NCBI RefSeq assembly: GCF_014297595.2
Contig: NZ_CP060414.2
Coordinates: forward strand, 930,001-994,000
DNA from: Neisseria musculi
GTDB lineage: Bacteria; Pseudomonadota; Gammaproteobacteria; Burkholderiales; Neisseriaceae
Reading direction: 5' to 3'
Length of the DNA: 64,000 nucleotides
Shown: positions 58,650 to 64,000 of the stretch, piece by piece
Position numbering within the stretch: position 1 is the first letter of the stretch
How the letters are laid out: each line of letters begins with the position of its first letter
Made by a program: the position numbers and the translations under genes
Notes under the pieces: model-generated
The model's input: only the letters and a program-made list of their open reading frames with translations
The model's database searches: none
Told to the model about the DNA's origin: nothing

Positions 58650-59102
58650 TTATTCAACAGCCGCTACTACAGCAACATTGATAGTTGCAAGAACATCGGT
58701 ATGCAAAGCTACTTCAACTTCGTATTCTCCAACAGCTTTCAGTGGGCCATTGGGCAGACGTACACTGGATTTGACAGCATCAATGCCTGAAGCAATGATC
58801 GCGGCAGCGATGTCGGCATTGGTAACAGAACCGAATAAGCGGCCATCAACACCCGCTTTTTGTGCGATAGTAAGAGTTTGACCATCGAGTTTTTCCTGAC
58901 GGGCTTTGGCATCGGCTAGAATTTCAGCTTGTTTAACCTCCAGCTCAGCACGACGTGTTTCAAATTCTTTCATATTGGCTTCGGTGGCACGTTTGGCTTT
59001 ACCCGAAGGAATCAGGAAATTGCGGGCATAACCGTTTTTCACGGTTACAACATCTCCCAGATTACCCAACCCACCGATTTTTTCTAACAGAATAATTTGC
59101 AT
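58650..59102 (-). CDS. rplI: 50S ribosomal protein bL9
   Basis: The 150-aa product begins [20 protein letters not shown], with the bL9 signature and the long connecting helix before the C-terminal domain. Last gene of the rpsF-priB-rpsR-rplI operon, 18 nt after rpsR. Confidence 0.98.
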   Translation of the reverse strand: MQIILLEKIGGLGNLGDVVTVKNGYARNFLIPSGKAKRATEANMKEFETRRAELEVKQAEILADAKARQEKLDGQTLTIAQKAGVDGRLFGSVTNADIAAAIIASGIDAVKSSVRLPNGPLKAVGEYEVEVALHTDVLATINVAVVAAVE

Positions 59103-59120
59103 GGTATGAGTCTCCGTTAA

Positions 59121-59351
59121 TTATTTATGTTGGTCGGTATAAGGCAGCAGAGCCAAAAAGCGGGCACGTTTTACTGCGGTAGATAATTGCCGCTGATAAT
59201 GCGCTTTGGTTCCTGTAATGCGTGCCGGAATAATTTTGCCATTTTCAGAAATAAAGTCTTTGAGCAAATCCACTTGTTTGTAATCGACTTCTTGGATTCT
59301 TTCAGCCGTAAAGCGGCAGAATTTTCTACGTTTGAATGATTGACGAGCCAT
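59121..59351 (-). CDS. rpsR: 30S ribosomal protein bS18
   Basis: The 76-aa basic protein has [20 protein letters not shown] and [20 protein letters not shown], the bS18 signatures. It binds S6 on the 30S platform; its N-terminal Ala is the substrate of RimI, encoded at 45.2 kb. Confidence 0.98.
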   Translation of the reverse strand: MARQSFKRRKFCRFTAERIQEVDYKQVDLLKDFISENGKIIPARITGTKAHYQRQLSTAVKRARFLALLPYTDQHK

Positions 59352-59355
59352 GTGT

Positions 59356-59652
59356 TTAACCTTTATATTCTTTAATATTTTGTATCCTCAGCACCGGCTT
59401 GCTGTAACAACGGCTTTTTTGAGTCAAAAAGCCGCTTACTTCTACTGCGGTTTGTTCGCGGTGCTGCCAATTAAGTGCATCCTTGCCGATAATTCTAGCA
59501 GGCATTTCGAGCTTAACCAAACATTGCTGCCCGTTTTCCCACTGCCAAGATTCGTGTACCAACATAATGTCTAAAATAGGAATACCAGCAGGGGTATATC
59601 TCAGCTCTCTGCATTCGGCAATTTGTGCAGCAAGGGTGAAAAGATTATCCAA
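59356..59652 (-). CDS. priB: Primosomal replication protein PriB
   Basis: The 98-aa single OB-fold protein starts [20 protein letters not shown] with [15 protein letters not shown]. Sits between rpsF and rpsR, as in other beta- and gammaproteobacteria. It binds ssDNA and PriA in replication restart. 4 nt from rpsR. Confidence 0.93.
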   Translation of the reverse strand: MDNLFTLAAQIAECRELRYTPAGIPILDIMLVHESWQWENGQQCLVKLEMPARIIGKDALNWQHREQTAVEVSGFLTQKSRCYSKPVLRIQNIKEYKG

Positions 59653-59666
59653 TCTTTAAATTCAAA

Positions 59667-60044
59667 TTACGCTTCGGCAGTTTTTTCTTTGGCTGCATTG
59701 CCGCCATCTAGCAGATTTTTAGACTTTTCGTCTTTCAGCATCGGAGAAGCTTCGGTTACGGCGTGTTTGGTCTTGATGGTCAGGTGGCGTAGAACGGCAT
59801 CGTTGAAGCGGAAAGCAGTTTCCAGTTCATCAACCACTTCAGGTAAAGTTTCGATGTTCATCAAAACATAGTGAGCTTTGTGGATTTTATTGATCGGATA
59901 GGCCAGTTGGCGGCGCCCCCAATCCTCAAGCCTGTGGATCTTACCACCAGCTTCAGTAATCATGGTTTTATAGCGTTCAACCATTCCTGGCACCTGTTCA
60001 CTTTGATCAGGATGAACGATAAACACAACCTCATAATGACGCAT
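59667..60044 (-). CDS. rpsF: 30S ribosomal protein bS6
   Basis: The 125-aa protein begins [20 protein letters not shown] and has RRLAYPI-like [20 protein letters not shown]. The C-terminal 25 residues are a charged, Ala/Lys-rich extension as in other Neisseria S6. First gene of the operon, with AAGGAGG. Confidence 0.98.
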   Translation of the reverse strand: MRHYEVVFIVHPDQSEQVPGMVERYKTMITEAGGKIHRLEDWGRRQLAYPINKIHKAHYVLMNIETLPEVVDELETAFRFNDAVLRHLTIKTKHAVTEASPMLKDEKSKNLLDGGNAAKEKTAEA

Positions 60045-60105
60045 GTTGCCTCCTTACGGTTTTAACAGCCTTCAGCCATGCGAAAAGCAAAAGGCAAGGT
60101 TAGAA
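60045..60105 (-). promoter_or_regulatory. Possible S6:S18-binding leader of the rpsF operon
   Basis: Read on the minus strand, the leader can form an outer stem CCUU/AAGG (the latter adjoining the ribosome site), an inner stem GCCUU/AAGGC, and a 3' internal loop holding CCG (AAAACCGUAAGG). Conserved rpsF leaders that bind S6:S18 for autoregulation have a bulged stem with a CCG box. The match is by eye only. Confidence 0.35.
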
Positions 60106-60113
60106 ATTTTGAA

Positions 60114-60143
60114 ATTATATACCAGTCTGCAAAGATAAAGCAA
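60114..60143 (-). promoter_or_regulatory. Promoter of the rpsF operon
   Basis: On the minus strand TTGCTT and a perfect TATAAT are separated by 18 bp, about 70 nt upstream of rpsF. Confidence 0.55.
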
Positions 60144-61078
60144 GCCGCTAAAAAATTACAACAACATCTGCTACATTTTTCAAACGGCTTCCATGTTCAC
60201 TCTACCCTAAACCGCTATTTCTATTTTATTTATAGAAGACCGTAAAATCATCCACATTAACATAGAATATAGACGTTTTCCTTGCTTCGGTAGGGACTGC
60301 TCTAACCAGCCACGCCTACGCGGCAAGTCCGTGGTAGCATGGAATCGCACTCAGTAATTTTGCGGCTTTGCATGAAGCGCAGAGGCTTGACCGCTTCATT
60401 GTGAACAGGGTCATGGCAACACTGATGGGCTTTGAGGCTTACTTAACAAACCATCTGAAGCGTTACTAACATAAAGGCCTTCTACCCAATCAACTCAGGT
60501 AGTGTAGGAATCCATGCTGCCGAAGCCGACCGTTCCTCTGCTGAAACAGCGACAAGCAAAACTATTGCTGTAGGACTGGCAAAAAGACCTGACCCTTTCA
60601 CTAAAACTGCAGGTGTCCGATGTCTTTCAGACTGCCATAACGTTTACTCAGAAAACCTACCACCGTAACGTTTTAAAATGTAGGAAGCAATGATTTTAAT
60701 GCCCTTGCCAAGCTGCGCTTACTGCGGATGCCACTAGTACCGAAATAGGATTTATTCAGCTCCAAGATGCCGCCTAAAAGTGTCTGCCCCCATGCTTACG
60801 AGCTAAGTGCTGATGCAATTTTAGGTGCAGGCTGTTGATACTTTTGACACTGATTCCAGTTGGTTTGGCCACACCCGAAGCAGCTAGATTTTAGCTAGGC
60901 ATTAATCAAAAATATTTAGATTTGGATAAAATCCATCTTAATTGTCAACCACTATTTGTTTTTGGTTAAGTAAGGATTTTGCATTAATTTGTATTTTTAA
61001 AGTTCATATTTCTAATAGGTAAATATGATTTAAAAACAGATGGAAGCAGCAGGTAAACATTATTGGGTTTTAAAGATG
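60144..61078. other. Decayed stretch upstream of trpS without genes
   Basis: No ORF of note. A short piece near 60672 (AAAATGTAGGAAGCAATG) resembles the 3' coding end of the Piv/IS110 genes as seen at 19667. Otherwise AT-rich with no recognisable family. Confidence 0.4.
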
Positions 61079-61084
61079 TATAAT
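61079..61084 (+). promoter_or_regulatory. Extended -10 of trpS
   Basis: TG-TATAAT with the TTTAGG follow-on occurs 77 nt before trpS; the -35 region is weak, as is common for extended -10 promoters. Confidence 0.45.
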
Positions 61085-61160
61085 TTAGGCAAAGCCATTT
61101 TTTTTCAGACCGTCTTTATTTTAGATTGTCTGAAAAGATTTTACAGAGAATGAAGCGACT

Positions 61161-62171
61161 ATGATCAAAAAACGCGTTTTAACCGGTGTAACCACTACTG
61201 GCATACCGCATTTGGGTAATTATGTCGGCGCTATCCGCCCCGCCATCCGTGCCTCGCAAAGCGAGCAAACCGAATCTTTCTTATTTTTGGCCGATTACCA
61301 CGGCATCATCAAATGCCATGACCCGGTGGCAATTCACGAATCCACCCGGGCTATTGCCGCCACTTGGCTCGCCTGCGGCTTAAACCCGGAGCGCACCACG
61401 TTTTACCGCCAAAGTGATATTCCCGAAATTATGGAATTAAATTGGATACTCACCTGCATCACAGCCAAAGGGTTGATGAACCGCGCTCATGCTTATAAGG
61501 CTGCTTTGCAGGAAAATTTGGAGAAAGGGTTGGAAGATCAAGACCACCAAATCGAGATGGGGCTATACAGTTACCCGATTCTGATGAGCGCAGATATTCT
61601 GATGTTCCGGGCCAACGAAGTGCCGGTGGGACGAGACCAAATCCAACATGTTGAAATGGCGCGCGATATAGCGGGCCGCTTCAATCACCGTTTTCAAGAA
61701 GTGTTCACCCTGCCGGAAGCGAAAATAGATGAAAACGTGGAGCTCTTGGTGGGTTTGGACGGGCGCAAAATGAGCAAAAGTTACGGTAACACCATTGCGC
61801 TGTGGGAGAACGATAAAAAAATCCAGAAATCGGTGAATAAAATCCTTACCAACCTTAAAGAGCCGGGCGAACCGAAACAGCCGTCTGAAAGCCCGTTATT
61901 TGAGATTTACAAAGCCTTTGCCACACCTGAAGAAACTGCGGAGTTCATCCATATGTTGGCTGAAGGCTTGGCTTGGGGGGAGGCGAAAAAACTGCTGACA
62001 GAGAAAATCAATGCCGAACTGGCCGAACCGCGCGAACGCTATGCTGAGCTTACTACCGATCCCGCGCAGATTGAGGCCGTTTTGCAGGAAGGAGCGGCCA
62101 AAGCCCGCCGAGAAGCCCGAGTGCTGCTCGACAAAGTGCGCGATGCAGTGGGGATACGTGCACTAAAGTAG
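61161..62171 (+). CDS. trpS: Tryptophanyl-tRNA synthetase
   Basis: A 336-aa class I synthetase with the HIGH-like PHLGNY (16-21), the substrate-pocket region [20 protein letters not shown] and the KMSKS loop at 203-207. It charges tRNA-Trp. Slightly shorter N-terminus than some. Monocistronic; IS1016-type debris follows its stop. Confidence 0.97.
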   Translation: MIKKRVLTGVTTTGIPHLGNYVGAIRPAIRASQSEQTESFLFLADYHGIIKCHDPVAIHESTRAIAATWLACGLNPERTTFYRQSDIPEIMELNWILTCITAKGLMNRAHAYKAALQENLEKGLEDQDHQIEMGLYSYPILMSADILMFRANEVPVGRDQIQHVEMARDIAGRFNHRFQEVFTLPEAKIDENVELLVGLDGRKMSKSYGNTIALWENDKKIQKSVNKILTNLKEPGEPKQPSESPLFEIYKAFATPEETAEFIHMLAEGLAWGEAKKLLTEKINAELAEPRERYAELTTDPAQIEAVLQEGAAKARREARVLLDKVRDAVGIRALK

Positions 62172-62243
62172 GTATGTAAGGTTTAAGACTGAAAATTTGA
62201 GATTGATTCTAAATATTACCCCAAAGACTCGGGTTTTTAGTTG

Positions 62244-62690
62244 TTGTTTTGGTGTTCTAAAGTTAAAGCAAAATCCATACTCTTCAAAAATAAAGGAAAA
62301 AATTTCTGATTGACTCCATTCTATTTACATAAAACACGTTTTATCTGACTCCAAAAGTTTTCAATGCTGTCAATATGACTTTGTTGGTTGGAAAAATTGT
62401 TTGCTATGATTAATTCTATGATAATAAGCTTTGCTGATATTCGACACATCGCAGCTACTCAAATTATCTGTATACTACACTATCTGTATACTACACTATC
62501 TGTATACTACACTATCTGTATACTACACTATCTGTATACTACACTGTCAGGCATAATTTTCCCCGTAACCATAGGATTGGTGCTATTCACTATGACCGTA
62601 TAAACCTTACCTCAATATTTAGGAATACCGAAAGCCACTACTTTACCTGCCGTGCTCCTATCACCTCTTCCTTTTAAACGACAGTGTTTC
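62244..62690 (-). pseudogene. IS1016-type transposase relic D
   Basis: The minus strand reads, with several stops, VVAFGIPKY-like text near 62620-62650, VYTVIVNSTNPMVTG near 62560-62605, then ENFWSQIKRVLCK and, after a stop, FFPLFLKSMDFALTLEHQNN (intact copy: ENFWNQAKRHLRKFNG then LELYLKECEWRFN). A tandem repeat has expanded within it. Confidence 0.65.
62466..62545. repeat. Five perfect tandem copies of a 16-bp unit
   Basis: ATCTGTATACTACACT is repeated five times without a mismatch, within the IS1016-type relic. The unit plus following GTCAGG resembles the transposon text ATCGGTATAAACAATGCTGTCAGG, so the array probably grew from it. Confidence 0.93.
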
Positions 62691-62699
62691 GAAAAACAT

Positions 62700-62811
62700 C
62701 GCCGCTTTGTGAGGTAGCAGCACGATTTGGGCTTCGGACTTGCGCCAACTGGAAGCAGTTTTGACCAAAAACTTGTTTCGTGTCACACCTCATCAATTGA
62801 TAGCTACTTGA
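62700..62811 (+). pseudogene. AraC-family regulator C-terminal relic
   Basis: LCEVAARFGLRTCANWKQF followed, after a one-base shift, by TKNLFRVTPHQLIAT and a stop resembles the second helix-turn-helix of AraC-type regulators. Only about 36 codons remain. Recognition is by eye. Confidence 0.35.
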
Positions 62812-63501
62812 TTAAATCGGTATGGCGCATAAAAAACATCATGAATTTTTTTCAAAAAATTACGATAAAATTATGATATAAGTTAAAATTGACGAAACAT
62901 ATGCCGCCTTCGGGTAAAACTGTTTGATTGTTGCTGCCGCCATTGGCAAGAAGGCTCCCATCTTTTAAGGCAAACCGCATCAGCATAGATTACGGTTCTA
63001 CTACCGTTAATCAGGGGGAGAGTTCGTTACCCTAGGGCTGCGGTTAATCACCGCGTTTTGTGCTCAAGATTATGGTGGTTGGTGGTTGATGCCTACGCTA
63101 CCAAACACATACCGGGCTTGAAATTGGATTGTTTGAGGGCTTTATTCAGCACAAGTTAAAATATGGCGGCTGCTCGGTAAAGAGAACTCTAATAGACGGC
63201 AAAACAGGCTGTTTCGTTTTGAGGCATCGATAATTGCCCCAACGGCTTCGGTAATACGTTTCAAACACACATCCGCCACAGGCTGAATTGGTTGTTCAAC
63301 CAGCTGCAGTTGTTCCTGATGAATGTATACTGCCTAGTACCTGCCGGTATGGCCGCCGTTGCAGGCAAAGCAAATGGCAGCATGAACGGACTCAGGGCGA
63401 AAGATAATAAAACAGATATATTCGGCAATCTGATATTTTAACAAAGGTGCATTATGATGATTTACCGCCTATGCAGGCGGCAAGCCGGCGATAAATGATT
63501 A

Positions 63502-63541
63502 CGGCCGTCTGAAACAACGGGAATTTTTTCAGACGGCCTTT
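63502..63541. terminator. DUS-pair hairpin
   Basis: CGGCCGTCTGAAA and TTTCAGACGGCC flank a 14-nt loop, followed by TTTT on the plus strand. No adjacent intact gene. Confidence 0.55.
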
Positions 63542-63786
63542 TGCATTGAAAGCAATAGCCAAGAACGCTGCTTACCGGGGGGCCTGAAAAGCAGCCGTCA
63601 AAGCGGCTGCCGGTGTTTACCGTTTACCGTTTCCCGCAACAGATCAATAGAATGGAACAAGGTGTTGATACGCTGCCAATTCCGCGCTGCCCAAACAGCT
63701 TATTTCAGCTTAGGCAAACACTCAGATTCCCTACATCACCACTCTTTGCAAGCTGTTAAAACCATATGGTGTTGAAAGCTTTTCAA

Positions 63787-63827
63787 GCCGTCTGAACATG
63801 CCCTGCTTCGGGTTTTCAGACGGCCTG
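63787..63827 (-). terminator. DUS-pair terminator downstream of ubiE
   Basis: AAGCCGTCTGAAC and GTTTTCAGACGGCCT bracket a short loop about 45 nt past the ubiE stop. Confidence 0.55.
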
Positions 63828-63870
63828 CATTTTAAATCAATAGGTTGGTTTTGATTTTTATTATAATAAA

Positions 63871-64000
63871 TCAGTATTTTACCCCTTTATGCAGAGCAAC
63901 GACACCTGCGGTCATGTTGTGGTAATCCACCGTATCGAAACCCGCGTCAAGCATCATTTGTTTGAGCGTTTCCTGATCGGGGTGCATCCTGATGGACTCT
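63871..64000 (-). CDS. ubiE: Ubiquinone/menaquinone methyltransferase UbiE, 3' end only
   Basis: The last 42 codons lie in the window, reading [39 protein letters not shown] and a stop at 63871. This is the standard UbiE C-terminus. The enzyme is a SAM-dependent C-methyltransferase of ubiquinone (and menaquinone) synthesis. The gene continues beyond position 64000. Confidence 0.9.
   Translation of the reverse strand, partial: ESIRMHPDQETLKQMMLDAGFDTVDYHNMTAGVVALHKGVKY

Larger units (their letters stand above)
62172..63870. other. Long decayed region between trpS and ubiE
   Basis: Apart from the IS1016-type relic, tandem repeat and AraC-like relic listed separately, it has no credible gene. 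Two DUS hairpins lie at 63502 and 63787. The part 62950-63420 looks like old decayed coding sequence, but I cannot place it. Confidence 0.4.

Noticed and set aside
62466..62545. CRISPR-like array
   Set aside because: The copies are directly adjacent with no spacers, so it is a simple tandem repeat.
62388..62603. 71-aa ORF built on the 16-bp repeat
   Set aside because: It consists mostly of the tandem repeat translated in three frames and lies in a transposase relic.

Overview
The window comes from a Neisseriaceae chromosome, almost certainly a Neisseria-like species. The DNA uptake sequence AGGCCGTCTGAA (AG-DUS dialect) occurs dozens of times, often as inverted pairs acting as terminators. 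Gene content (PilW, the full Na+-NQR operon, PriB, TgpA/DUF58/MoxR, ZapE, Psd), Correia-like elements, dRS3-like repeats, IS1016-type elements and a Piv-flanked filamentous prophage all fit. The species cannot be named from this window; meningococcus and gonococcus use the AT-DUS dialect instead.

Layout: 0-0.95 kb is the end of a phage/plasmid polyvalent-type protein. 0.95-1.9 kb is an AT-rich island with a double-glycine-leader bacteriocin and a tiny putative immunity protein. 1.9-19 kb is housekeeping: clpB behind a heat-shock-type promoter, a deoxynucleoside kinase with folK, der-yfgM-hisS, rlmN-pilW-rodZ-ispG, ndk, zapE and an FNR-controlled cytochrome c peroxidase. 19.5-26.1 kb is a defective filamentous prophage between two broken, inverted Piv/IS110 transposase genes. 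It keeps rep, an ssDNA-binding-like protein, coat genes and a broken zot, but has no adsorption-protein gene. 26.1-35.4 kb holds xerC and nqrABCDEF-apbE-nqrM, then a frameshifted DUF192 gene next to a 12-C tract.

36-40.5 kb has fhs, a small EamA transporter and uvrC. 40.9-43.1 kb is a scrambled Mu-like prophage remnant: a frameshifted early gene, a dam fragment, a gpF gene carrying an antisense piece of recA, and a truncated gpG. 43-44.2 kb is decayed DNA with an IS1016-type relic. 44.4-46.3 kb (minus strand) is tsaB-rimI-UDG-like; 46.9-51.1 kb (plus strand) is moxR-DUF58-tgpA. 51.1-52.6 kb is an IS1016 graveyard with one intact copy inserted in an older relic. 53.3-56.9 kb has apaH, ridA, an RluF-type pseudouridine synthase and psd. 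57-58.6 kb is a second, badly decayed filamentous prophage remnant. 58.6-60 kb is the rpsF-priB-rpsR-rplI operon. 60-64 kb is mostly decayed DNA around trpS, with an IS1016 relic containing a 16-bp tandem repeat, and the end of ubiE.

The most notable points are the bacteriocin/immunity pair with a foreign-dialect DUS terminator, the recA fragment inside a Mu head gene, the prophage lacking its pIII-type gene, the nested IS1016 copies and the diverged Correia-like family, one member of which appears to supply the -10 element of uvrC.
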